A stretch of DNA of 8,364 nt from the NCBI GenBank assembly GCA_041672465.1, contig JBAYZO010000064.1:1-8364 (forward strand). Direction: 5' to 3'. Position 1 is the stretch's first letter; every line of letters starts with the position of its first letter. Origin of the DNA: UBA1206 sp041672465. Its GTDB lineage: Bacteria > Bacillota > Clostridia > Oscillospirales > CAG-382. Made by a program: the position numbers and the translations under genes. The notes beneath the pieces are model-generated. The model was not told the DNA's origin, did not search any database, and was given only the letters and a program-made list of their open reading frames with translations. Shown in pieces: positions 1-6,360 of the stretch.

Positions 1-2
1 GC

Positions 3-416
3 AATGGTACGAATTTGCTCAACAGTTCTGCGGCCGCAACCATTGACGGAACGGCGAAAACTTTCGATACTGGTGGTGGTTATACCGAAGCCAAATGGGT
101 TCTTGATATTGCTTCTGTCGTTGGTGTTGCAACTGCGGCTTCTGTAGCTGGGCTTGAAATTGCGTTGGAAGCGTCCACAACTTCAACATTTACTGATTGG
201 GTTAAACTGGCCCGGTTGAAACTTGGGCCGGAAGCGACGACACATACCCGTGAATCTTCCGATAATTCGGCGGCTTCTGGTGCTGTTGGCAGGTATATTT
301 ATCCAGTTCATAACCTCTTCAATAGTACTATTTACAGACATCTTCGGGTTTATACGGCATTTGGCCCAACTGTTGGTAATCAGTCGATTGGCTTCCAGTC
401 TTGGTTGTCTAAATAA
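3..416 (+). CDS. Small beta-rich virion protein, possible capsid decoration/cement protein (5' partial)
   Basis: The reading frame is open to the left edge of the window, so the true start is probably outside. A TTG at 15 is possible but has no convincing ribosome-binding site before it. At least 137 residues are visible. They are rich in Ala, Ser, Thr and Gly, with alternating hydrophobic stretches typical of beta strands (for example VLDIASVVGV and LEIALEAS) and a C-terminal stretch around YRHLRVYTAFGP. There is no signal peptide, membrane segment or catalytic motif. It lies upstream of the neck genes, where phages often encode decoration or cement proteins after the major capsid gene, and its strand pattern resembles the small beta-sandwich cement proteins of the Bbp16 type. 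That assignment is inference. It could also be another minor capsid protein of unknown role. An AAAGGGGG sequence overlapping its stop codon serves the next gene. Confidence 0.6.
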   Translation, partial: NGTNLLNSSAAATIDGTAKTFDTGGGYTEAKWVLDIASVVGVATAASVAGLEIALEASTTSTFTDWVKLARLKLGPEATTHTRESSDNSAASGAVGRYIYPVHNLFNSTIYRHLRVYTAFGPTVGNQSIGFQSWLSK

Positions 417-427
417 AGGGGGATTCA

Positions 428-1615
428 ATGGTAGCTTTAACCGGGAAACTGTTGAGTGCCTGCATGATGGTTAAAAATGAATCCACCAACTTGGAAAGGT
501 GTTTAAAATCCCTTTCCGGGTTGGTGGATGAAATTATTGTTGTTGACACTGGCTCCACAGACAATACTGTTAAAATTGCAAAAAAATACGGAGCAAAAGT
601 ATATCATCGCCCGTGGGCAAACGATTTTTCAAAACATAGGAATCAATCAATAAATTATGCAACCGGAAAATGGATTCTTATAATTGATGCAGATGAAGAA
701 ATAACTTTTAAAGAAGGCTGTTCAATAAAAGATGCCAGAAAATTTCTTAAAAAACTGGAGAACCAATTCCCTGCGGCGGCGTTTAATGTAAAAGACATAC
801 AACACGGCATGACCTGTTTGCAGTTCACAAGCGCAAGGGTTTTTCTTAATGGCAAAATACATTATGAAGGCCGGGTACATAATCAAGCTGTAATTAATGG
901 CGGCGGCAAGGCAATGTTTTATCCTGGAATAGATATTTTACACTATGGGTACGACATGACGCCTGAACAGAAGCAAGCAAAGTTCGAAAGAACTTCTGGC
1001 TTACTTTTAAAACGTGTTGAAGATAACGACATTGCAAATGGCTTGATGTATTTTTATTTGTGTCAGATTTTTGCAAATAATAACATGCATGAATCGGCCG
1101 TTAAATGGGGTGAAAAATACTTATCCTACCAAATTGAAAATAACACTGACAAAGAGTCTTTTTGTCAGTCAATTTATTTCACGATGATAAAAAGTTATAT
1201 TGAACTCGAAAATTCAACAAAGGCGGCGGACTGGTTAAATCTTGCCGTGAAAGAATTACCGGGGGATTTGGATATTGCTTTTGCTGCTATTGAATATGGT
1301 ATTTTTACTAAAAATGACAACCTTGTTATCAATGCAGCTAAAGAATATTCATCCATTTATGAAAATTTTATGGTCAATCCCAGCTTAAAAGGCAACCGGT
1401 TTATTTTTAGTTTGCGACCAGAAGCCTTATGTTTTGCGCTTTATCATCAAAGCATCCTTCAAGCGCAAGGTTCTATGAAAGCACTTGGAGAACTCATGAA
1501 GAATCTTGAAAATGTTCCAGATGGTTTTAAGAACGGAATGGCTGAAGATTTAAGCTTAAATTTTGGTAAATTGGGAATTAATATTCAATTCAACAATCAT
1601 ATAAGGAAAAAATAA
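428..1615 (+). CDS. Family 2 glycosyltransferase with helical/TPR-like C-terminal region (copy 1)
   Basis: This is a predicted GT-A fold glycosyltransferase that would transfer a sugar from a nucleotide-sugar donor to an unknown acceptor. The N-terminal domain (about residues 8-100) shows the family signature: SACMMVKNE at 10-18, VVDTGSTD at 38-45 for nucleotide binding, the PWANDFSKHRNQ block near 62-73, and the metal-binding D87-A-D89 followed by EE. The middle and C-terminal parts (about 170-390) are helical, with TPR-like character and the markers TPEQKQ, LPGDLD and RPEAL. This architecture resembles the bacterial GT2-TPR proteins that include SunS-type peptide glycosyltransferases, but the acceptor is not known here. 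It has 395 residues, no signal peptide and no membrane span, so it should be cytosolic. The start at 428 follows a strong AAAGGGGG site. Its stop overlaps the next start by one base (TAATG). It is a close paralogue of the gene at 1893. Confidence 0.88.
   Translation: MVALTGKLLSACMMVKNESTNLERCLKSLSGLVDEIIVVDTGSTDNTVKIAKKYGAKVYHRPWANDFSKHRNQSINYATGKWILIIDADEEITFKEGCSIKDARKFLKKLENQFPAAAFNVKDIQHGMTCLQFTSARVFLNGKIHYEGRVHNQAVINGGGKAMFYPGIDILHYGYDMTPEQKQAKFERTSGLLLKRVEDNDIANGLMYFYLCQIFANNNMHESAVKWGEKYLSYQIENNTDKESFCQSIYFTMIKSYIELENSTKAADWLNLAVKELPGDLDIAFAAIEYGIFTKNDNLVINAAKEYSSIYENFMVNPSLKGNRFIFSLRPEALCFALYHQSILQAQGSMKALGELMKNLENVPDGFKNGMAEDLSLNFGKLGINIQFNNHIRKK
527..651 (+). repeat. DNA-level duplicate of 1986-2110 (catalytic region of glycosyltransferase copy 1)
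   Basis: Tracts 527-561 (35 bases) and 610-651 (42 bases) are identical to 1986-2020 and 2069-2110, with the same offset of 1459 bases and no indel between them. The identity includes synonymous third positions. The tracts encode the VDTGSTD and WANDFSKHRNQS blocks. Downstream parts of the two genes align as protein but differ clearly at DNA level. Confidence 0.85.
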
Positions 1616-1893
1616 TGTCATTTAATGCATATACAAAGTACGGGAAACAGGTAAAATTTTTACACAAGATTGATCATTATACGGCAATTCGTTCTGGTAA
1701 ATTCTTTATCAATCCTCCGGGTACAAAAGTTGAACCTATTGAAAAAGTAGTTGAAACTCCTGCGACTGAAGAAACTGTTCAGGATGTTGAACAAATTGAA
1801 GTTGTAGAAGATATTGTTGCAGAACCTGAACCTGAACCTGAAAAAACAATTTTTAATCCTGTTGTTGAAAAAAAAGTTAGGCTTAAAAAATAA
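1615..1893 (+). CDS. Small protein with acidic Glu/Pro/Val-rich tail, unknown function, between two glycosyltransferases
   Basis: I do not recognise this 92-residue protein. Residues 1-38 form a compact, basic and aromatic segment (KQVKFLHKI, then RSGKFFINPPG) that could be a small beta fold. Residues 39-77 are strongly acidic and rich in Val, Pro, Glu and Thr, ending in EPEPEPE, and look disordered. The last residues turn basic (EKKVRLKK). There is no signal peptide or membrane helix. The start is supported by AAGGA at 1603-1607 and by a TAATG overlap with the upstream glycosyltransferase. The stop overlaps the downstream glycosyltransferase start in the same way, so its synthesis is probably coupled to both. 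Being enclosed by two glycosyltransferases suggests it is their partner, adaptor or acceptor, but this is inference from position only. A small virion or neck accessory protein is equally possible. Confidence 0.72.
   Translation: MSFNAYTKYGKQVKFLHKIDHYTAIRSGKFFINPPGTKVEPIEKVVETPATEETVQDVEQIEVVEDIVAEPEPEPEKTIFNPVVEKKVRLKK
1822..1839 (+). repeat. Hexamer tandem repeat (GAACCT)x3
   Basis: Three exact GAACCT units encode EPEPEP in the acidic tail of the 92-residue protein. Such short in-frame repeats can expand or contract by slippage without breaking the frame, so tail length may vary among relatives. Confidence 0.8.
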
Positions 1894-3074
1894 TGACCAA
1901 TAAACCCTTTATATCAGCTTGCATGATGGTTAAAGACGAAGCGGCAAACCTGCAAAGGTGCCTTTCGTCTTTAACGGGGTTGGTTGATGAAATTATTGTT
2001 GTTGACACTGGCTCCACAGATGAAACTGTTAAAATTGCAGAAAGCTTTAATGCAAAAGTATATCATCACCCGTGGGCAAACGATTTTTCAAAACATAGGA
2101 ATCAATCAATTTTGTATGCCAATGGGGAATGGATTCTTATTGTTGACGCTGATGAAGAAGTTATTTGTCCCGATCAACCCTTATTTAAAAAACTGATCAA
2201 AACTTTGCCTGAAAAATATTCTTCCGTTGCTGTTGGGTTTAATGATATACAGGCCGGAAAAGTAATAATGAAATTTAATACGACCCGATTCTTTCGCAAC
2301 GGGCAAGTTTTTTATAAAGGCATTGTGCATAATCAACCAGTTCAATTTGGTCAAACGGTTTTCATCAACGATCTGACCCTTAATCATTATGGTTACGATT
2401 TAACGCCCGAACAAAAGCAAATCAAATTTGAAAGAACAAAAGGCCTGTTATATAAACGCCTGAAAAATAATGCCAAAGATTATCCGGTATATTTTTATCT
2501 TTCTCAGCTTTTCGGAACAATGGGCAATGCTGAAAAATGCGTTGAATATGCTGAAAAATACGTTTCATTGAAAAAAGAAATGCCAAAAGAGGTATTCAAT
2601 AAAAGCATTTATTTTACATTGATTTGCAATCTGATGAAAAAAATTAAAGATCCTGTAAAAACAAATCGATATTTAAAAGAAGGTTTAGAAGATTTACCCG
2701 GTGACTTAGACCTTACTATGGCAACCATTGAATATGGGGTTTGGATTAATAATGATGCATTGATTATTGATAGTTCATCAGAATTTTTGGAACTATACGC
2801 TGAATACGAAAAAGATGGTGCCAAGAAGGAACAGCGGTTTGTTTATTCTCATAGGCCGGAAGCCTTAGCTTATTGTTATTTTCACCGGACTGTTGCCTCA
2901 TTTAGGCAGGGCGCAAAAGGAATGAATGGGTTGTTTAATACACTGGAAAAGATTCCTTGTGAAGCGTTTAAGGCGGGAACAATAACAGATTTACAAATTG
3001 CTTTGGCAAAATGTGGAATACCCATTTCAATAAAGCCTAAGCATTTAATTGAAAAAGAAATTGTGGAGGCTTAA
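1893..3074 (+). CDS. Family 2 glycosyltransferase with helical/TPR-like C-terminal region (copy 2)
   Basis: This 393-residue paralogue of the glycosyltransferase at 428 is nearly collinear with it. The GT-A domain carries SACMMVKDE at 8-16, VVDTGSTD at 36-43, PWANDFSKHRNQ at about 60-71 and the metal-binding D85-A-D87 followed by EE, so it should be catalytically competent. The helical C-terminal region keeps TPEQKQ, LPGDLD, EYGVW and RPEAL but differs at many other positions, which suggests a different acceptor or partner with a similar donor. It has no signal peptide or membrane span. The start is fixed by a TAATG overlap with the 92-residue gene; the ribosome-binding site is weak, which fits translational coupling. 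A GGAGG at 3065-3069, just before its stop codon, serves the neck gene downstream. Retention of both copies with intact motifs argues against one being a decaying duplicate. Confidence 0.88.
   Translation: MTNKPFISACMMVKDEAANLQRCLSSLTGLVDEIIVVDTGSTDETVKIAESFNAKVYHHPWANDFSKHRNQSILYANGEWILIVDADEEVICPDQPLFKKLIKTLPEKYSSVAVGFNDIQAGKVIMKFNTTRFFRNGQVFYKGIVHNQPVQFGQTVFINDLTLNHYGYDLTPEQKQIKFERTKGLLYKRLKNNAKDYPVYFYLSQLFGTMGNAEKCVEYAEKYVSLKKEMPKEVFNKSIYFTLICNLMKKIKDPVKTNRYLKEGLEDLPGDLDLTMATIEYGVWINNDALIIDSSSEFLELYAEYEKDGAKKEQRFVYSHRPEALAYCYFHRTVASFRQGAKGMNGLFNTLEKIPCEAFKAGTITDLQIALAKCGIPISIKPKHLIEKEIVEA
1986..2110 (+). repeat. DNA-level duplicate of 527-651 (catalytic region of glycosyltransferase copy 2)
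   Basis: This is the second copy of the near-identical segment described at 527. Differences are confined to a few positions between the two exact tracts and to one base (position 2068 against 609) just before the 42-base tract. Confidence 0.85.
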
Positions 3075-3077
3075 AGT

Positions 3078-3593
3078 ATGCCGACATTAATCATAGAAGA
3101 TGGTACTGCTGCAACACAATCAGCAAACAGTTATGTTACAGTTGAAAATGTTGATACATTTTGTGAAAATTATGGGTTGGTTTCGTGGGCTTCCTTATCA
3201 ACAACCGATAAAGAAACTTCGATTTTTCGTGGTATGGCATACGTGGAAACTTTTGATTTTAAGGGCGAGAAAGAAAATTATGATAATCCCTTAGAATGGC
3301 CCAGATACGGGATATACGATGAAAACAGAATAGACCCGAGCATTGACCTACTTTTTTACCAAGAGATACCAAAAGGGCTTAAAAATGCGGTTTGCCGGGC
3401 AAGTTATGAAGAATCTATTGATCCCGGTGTATTACAACAAACCTTAACAAGTAACGTAAAAAGTGAAAAGGTTGATGTTATTGCGTTTGAATATTTTTCA
3501 TCAGAACCTTCAAAGGCAATTTATACATCAATACTTGGCTTTTTAAAAGGGTTGATTCGTAATTCAAATACTGCATCTATCAAGAGGATTTAA
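3078..3593 (+). CDS. Head-tail adaptor, DnaT-like ssDNA-binding-domain phage protein
   Basis: This 171-residue protein matches the pattern of the phage family annotated as DnaT-like ssDNA binding protein, which in structural clusters corresponds to the gp6-type head-tail connector. The markers are the opening LIIEDGTAATQSANSYVTVE, an FCENYGLVSWASLSTTDKE segment at about 28-46, a short YVETFDFKGEK stretch, the LEWPRYGI motif near 73-80, and IPKGLKNAVCRASYE around 97-111. A C-terminal VKSEKVDVIAFEY strand precedes a helical end. In the family, subunits form a ring beneath the portal that closes the head and docks the neck. The start at 3078 has an excellent GGAGG nine bases upstream, within the end of the preceding gene. 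It is the first neck gene after the glycosyltransferase cassette. DNA binding as such is not shown; the adaptor role follows from the family and the context. Confidence 0.82.
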   Translation: MPTLIIEDGTAATQSANSYVTVENVDTFCENYGLVSWASLSTTDKETSIFRGMAYVETFDFKGEKENYDNPLEWPRYGIYDENRIDPSIDLLFYQEIPKGLKNAVCRASYEESIDPGVLQQTLTSNVKSEKVDVIAFEYFSSEPSKAIYTSILGFLKGLIRNSNTASIKRI

Positions 3594-3606
3594 TGAATTA
3601 TGAATT
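3593..3606 (+). repeat. Tandem duplication ATGAATT x2 at a gene start
   Basis: Two exact ATGAATT units are followed by another ATG, giving start codons in all three frames within 17 bases. The first ATG overlaps the stop of the adaptor gene (TAATG) but leads only to a frame of about 47 codons that ends at 3736. The second is the true start of the head-closure gene. Confidence 0.85.
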
Positions 3607-3980
3607 ATGCAGCTATACAAAAAAAAGTTCAAAAGGCGATAGCAAAAACAGGTTTTTCGTTGCAACTGCTTGTAGTTACACAGGGCGCTTTCAATGCAAC
3701 CTTGGATACCATTGCGACAACAATCGCTACTTATGATATAAAGGGTCTTTACGCTGAATATAAGAATTATGAAATATCCGCTTCTATTGTTGGTTCAGAC
3801 AACAGCTTTATAAAATCAACCGATAGAAAACTTTTAATCGATGCGGTTGGTTTGCCCGATTTAAACGCGGCTGATTCAATAAGGTTTTTAGTAGATTCTA
3901 TTGATCTTGATGTTGGTGAAATCAAACCGATAAAACCGGGTAATATTAATTTATTATACAAAGTCCAAATAAAAGGGTAA
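3600..3980 (+). CDS. Head closure / neck protein
   Basis: This 126-residue protein has the layout of small phage head-closure (stopper) proteins. It has a short N-terminal helix (YAAIQKKVQKAIAKTG), a strand region with LQLLVVTQGAF, a GLYAEYKNYEI segment near 49-59 and a KSTDRKLLIDAVGLPD block near 71-86. It ends with a strand turning on IKPIKPGNINLLYKVQIKG, comparable to the family ending in which a KPLSPAG-like turn precedes a final strand. Such proteins sit between the adaptor ring and the tail and plug the channel after packaging. Three ATGs spaced seven bases apart (3593, 3600, 3607) lie in three different frames; only 3600 opens a full-length frame, and an AGAGGA at 3583-3588 is at usable distance. 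The protein gap to the previous gene is six bases. Confidence 0.7.
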   Translation: MNYAAIQKKVQKAIAKTGFSLQLLVVTQGAFNATLDTIATTIATYDIKGLYAEYKNYEISASIVGSDNSFIKSTDRKLLIDAVGLPDLNAADSIRFLVDSIDLDVGEIKPIKPGNINLLYKVQIKG

Positions 3981-3989
3981 AAAGGGTAA
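3972..3989 (+). repeat. Tandem 9-base duplication AAAGGGTAA carrying stop codon and ribosome-binding site
   Basis: Two exact AAAGGGTAA units lie back to back. The first contains the end of the head-closure gene, with TAA at 3978-3980. The second supplies an AAAGGG ribosome-binding site five bases before the ATG at 3992. Confidence 0.85.
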
Positions 3990-3991
3990 TA

Positions 3992-4480
3992 ATGGCTGAA
4001 ATAACCATGGAAGATCTTAACGATAAAATCGCAAATTCAGCACAAGAGTTTGCAGAATATTTGGTTGAAATTGCTGATTTGATTGACGCTGATTTTAATA
4101 AAATTTTTAGGAAATGTTGTCTTGACGCTTTTGCTGAAATACTTAGACGATCTCCTGTTGACACTGGATTTTACAGAGCAAGTAATGATATTTCATTTGG
4201 TCTATCGCCTCCGCCTGATACAGAATTAACTTTGCCAGTTAAAAAAGCAGGAACCACACTTAAATTCACCGCTGATGTTGCCGATAAAGAAAAGAAAATT
4301 TCCATCGGTGTAAAAAGTGGAGTTGTTTGGTTTTTCAATAACACGCCGTATGCATTCAGAATAGAAACTGGTTGGAGTACCAGAAAAGCTCCGCAAGGTG
4401 TTTATTTAATCACGTTGGATAGGTTCAATGATCATTTTTCTAAAATCCTAAAAAGTTACGATTATATGCAGGAATATTAA
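3992..4480 (+). CDS. HK97 gp10-like tail completion / neck protein
   Basis: This 162-residue protein fits the HK97 gp10-like family of neck or tail-completion proteins, which act at the head-tail joint. Visible markers are an N-terminal helical region, the RRSPVDTGFYRASN motif near 50-63 (the family's typical PVDTG..R turn), then WFFNNTPYAFRIETGWS at about 109-125, and APQGVYLITLDRF at about 129-141. The last motifs match the common pattern in which a Gly-Trp-Ser is followed by Ala-Pro and a hydrophobic strand. There is no signal peptide or membrane segment. The start at 3992 has AAAGGG at 3981-3986 as its ribosome-binding site. It is followed two bases after the stop by the tail terminator gene, the usual order in this kind of cluster. 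Confidence 0.8.
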   Translation: MAEITMEDLNDKIANSAQEFAEYLVEIADLIDADFNKIFRKCCLDAFAEILRRSPVDTGFYRASNDISFGLSPPPDTELTLPVKKAGTTLKFTADVADKEKKISIGVKSGVVWFFNNTPYAFRIETGWSTRKAPQGVYLITLDRFNDHFSKILKSYDYMQEY

Positions 4481-4482
4481 TC

Positions 4483-4881
4483 ATGACTCCAGATGCCATT
4501 GATACAGCATTAATTTCAACACTGAATTCTTCATGGGCTACTGCGACAGAAATTGCATGGCCAAACCACAATTTTAAGGTTCCTGAAAATTTACCTTGGA
4601 TTCGGCCGGTAATTGTAATGTCTGAAACTGAATTTGGAGAACTTGGTGATGAAGGAGTAAGCCTTAGACATGGCATGTTTTTTATTACAATATTTTTACC
4701 ACAAAATATTGGAACAAAAGTCGGAAAAACATTAGCAAACCGGCTTGAACAAATTTATCGACGGAAAGAATTAAGTGGTGTAATAACGGATGAAGTTACG
4801 ACGACAAGCGTGGGCATTGATGATGATGGATTTTATGAAATTTTAGTTTCTATTCCAATTCATGCATGGATTGGTGAATAA
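4483..4881 (+). CDS. Tail terminator protein (DUF4128-like)
   Basis: This 132-residue protein resembles phage tail terminators of the DUF4128 type, which form a ring on the head-proximal end of the finished tail tube and fix its length. It begins with a helical segment (DAIDTALISTLNSSW), then IAWPNHNFKVPE and PWIRPVIVMSE, a pattern in which Trp, Pro and Asn residues mark the first strands. A central strand follows (RHGMFFITIFLPQN), then a helix with GKTLANRLEQIYRRKE. The end is a strand pair finishing in LVSIPIHAWIGE. The length suits the family. AGGA at 4470-4473, inside the end of the preceding gene, is the likely ribosome-binding site. It stands directly before the tube gene, as expected. 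Confidence 0.78.
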   Translation: MTPDAIDTALISTLNSSWATATEIAWPNHNFKVPENLPWIRPVIVMSETEFGELGDEGVSLRHGMFFITIFLPQNIGTKVGKTLANRLEQIYRRKELSGVITDEVTTTSVGIDDDGFYEILVSIPIHAWIGE

Positions 4882-4900
4882 TTAAGAAAGGGGATTTATT

Positions 4901-6286
4901 ATGAGCGAGACAAGTAGTATTGGTTTGTCAAGAAAACAAAGAGTTTTTGCAGTTCTCGAAACTACAATGGGAACTTTAGAATTTCCTTCGGCCGCAAATT
5001 TTATTCGACCGGCTGGGAATGCAGTGATTAACCAGAACCCTGAATTCTCAGATTCCATTGAGCTTGAAGATACCTTAGACGTTTTGGATGTTTTCCCGAA
5101 TGCAATGCCGGCCGGTGATTTTACAATTCCAATGTATATTAGGCCAAATTCAACATTTGGAAGCGACCCGCAAGGTAGTTGCCTATTTGAATCTTTAATG
5201 GGTGAAAAAAACCCTGAAACAACGGCCGCTCTTTTGAATCTTATTGATGCAACCGTATCCACGATTGCTATTGATACGATTTCCGGAGGAACATTTCCTG
5301 AAAAAGGCGTTATAACCATCGGAACAGAGAAAATCCATTATACCGGGTTGACGCAAACTTATGGGGCAACAACGGCTACTCTTACTGGAGCAACAAGGGG
5401 TTATGATTCCACGACTGCTGCCGCAACTGCGGCCGATGTAGCCGTTACATTATCTTCGGTGTTTTATAAACAAAAAACAACGAGTCCTTCAATAACTGTA
5501 TGGGTGGAAACAGACCATATGGTTCAGGCCTTGGCCGGGGCTTCAGTTAATGCTGGTGAAATTGGCCTTACGAATGAAGGTGCAGTAACAATCAATTTTA
5601 CCGGGCAGGGAATGAGAATGTATTGGGCCGGAACGACTGCAATGGCCGCAACGACCGCTTCTGGATTGGGTGTGCTCTCATTAGATTCGGGCAAACATTT
5701 TTCTGTCGGCATGTTTATTCAAAATAAAACAACCGAAGATACAAACAGCGGTGCTGGCTATGAAATTTTAAGTGTAAGCACTACGGCCGCAACAATGACC
5801 GTTACGCCTGCTCTTGCTCATCCATTTTCGGAAAATGATGTTATTTCTGGTTATTTGCCTGATGCCACTGTAATTGGCGACCCAATTGAAGGCCGGTATT
5901 CTTCGGTTGAAATTGATTCGGTTGAAGCAAAGATTAAAACCGGCACTCTTAATGTAAATGCGCCGAAGCAATATATCACTGATGAAGTTGGTACGGAATA
6001 TCCAGAAGACTTTTTGGAAGATGTGCGGGAAATCACCTCCGATATCGGTCTTTATTTCCGCAAGGCAGATGTTAAATATTTCCAAGATGGTTTTGCCAAT
6101 ACTGAAGAATCGACCGTCCTTGTAACGTGTGGACAGACTGCCGGCAATATTTTTGAAGCTTATATGAAACGAACGAAATTAAAAGTTCCGACAATAGAAA
6201 TTGCGTCCCCTGCGGTTGAATTGAAAATTAACATGAAGGCTCTTGGTACAAACGGTGAAGACAGTTTGGAATTATACTTTAGATAA
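4901..6286 (+). CDS. Major tail tube protein, long form with inserted modules
   Basis: This 461-residue protein is placed where the major tail protein belongs, between the terminator and the frameshifted chaperone. The N-terminal part (1-105: SRKQRVFAVLETTMGT, then DFTIPMYIRP and GSCLFESLMG) and the C-terminal part (about 330-461: VEIDSVEAKIKTG, then DIGLYFRKADVKYF and the ending LKINMKALGTN) look like the conserved tube fold. Between them lies an unusually large middle region. Residues 115-186 resemble a beta module found in many phage proteins (VITIGTEKIHYTG, then LTGATRGYDSTTAA). Residues 245-322 form a second Thr/Ala-rich beta segment. Many tube proteins are 150-300 residues, so the middle probably decorates the tube surface. 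The start has a strong AGAAAGGGG at 4885-4893. Its codons are noticeably richer in GGCC than neighbouring genes. Confidence 0.78.
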   Translation: MSETSSIGLSRKQRVFAVLETTMGTLEFPSAANFIRPAGNAVINQNPEFSDSIELEDTLDVLDVFPNAMPAGDFTIPMYIRPNSTFGSDPQGSCLFESLMGEKNPETTAALLNLIDATVSTIAIDTISGGTFPEKGVITIGTEKIHYTGLTQTYGATTATLTGATRGYDSTTAAATAADVAVTLSSVFYKQKTTSPSITVWVETDHMVQALAGASVNAGEIGLTNEGAVTINFTGQGMRMYWAGTTAMAATTASGLGVLSLDSGKHFSVGMFIQNKTTEDTNSGAGYEILSVSTTAATMTVTPALAHPFSENDVISGYLPDATVIGDPIEGRYSSVEIDSVEAKIKTGTLNVNAPKQYITDEVGTEYPEDFLEDVREITSDIGLYFRKADVKYFQDGFANTEESTVLVTCGQTAGNIFEAYMKRTKLKVPTIEIASPAVELKINMKALGTNGEDSLELYFR

Positions 6287-6294
6287 CAACATCT

Positions 6295-6360
6295 GATTTG
6301 CCTCGGGATAGGCCATGATTTATGGTTGATGGGCTCCCGGTTGCCTTCCCGAGGCAATTC
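6295..6360 (+). other. GC-rich imperfect hairpin between tube and chaperone genes
   Basis: An 11-base perfect inverted repeat, TTGCCTCGGGA at 6298-6308 and TCCCGAGGCAA at 6347-6357, is extended outward by a T-T mismatch and two more pairs (6295-6296 with 6359-6360). It is extended inward past a bulged T by AGGC/GCCT (6310-6313 with 6343-6346). About 29 bases of loop remain and contain GGGCTCCC. No T run follows the stem, so it is not a standard factor-independent terminator. It lies in the only sizeable gap (6287-6390) of the window. It may be an RNA element that limits or processes the transcript after the highly expressed tube gene, or a small mobile palindrome. Confidence 0.7.

Noticed and set aside
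223..474. Plus-strand 83-codon frame with hydrophobic stretches, overlapping the first gene and the first glycosyltransferase
   Set aside because: It overlaps two better genes in another frame. The hydrophobic look comes from reading T-rich codons out of frame.
3593..3736. Open frame of about 47 codons beginning at the TAATG overlap
   Set aside because: It lies inside the head-closure gene, its product is Cys/Lys-rich without a family match, and the duplicated ATGAATT explains the extra start codon.
4882..5319. Minus-strand open frame of 145 codons opposite the tube gene
   Set aside because: It lies wholly inside the well-supported tube gene and its product shows no recognisable domain.
6298..6357. 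Factor-independent terminator or tRNA-like element
   Set aside because: No T run follows the stem, and no cloverleaf with D and T arms can be drawn. The inverted repeat itself is kept as an unassigned structure.
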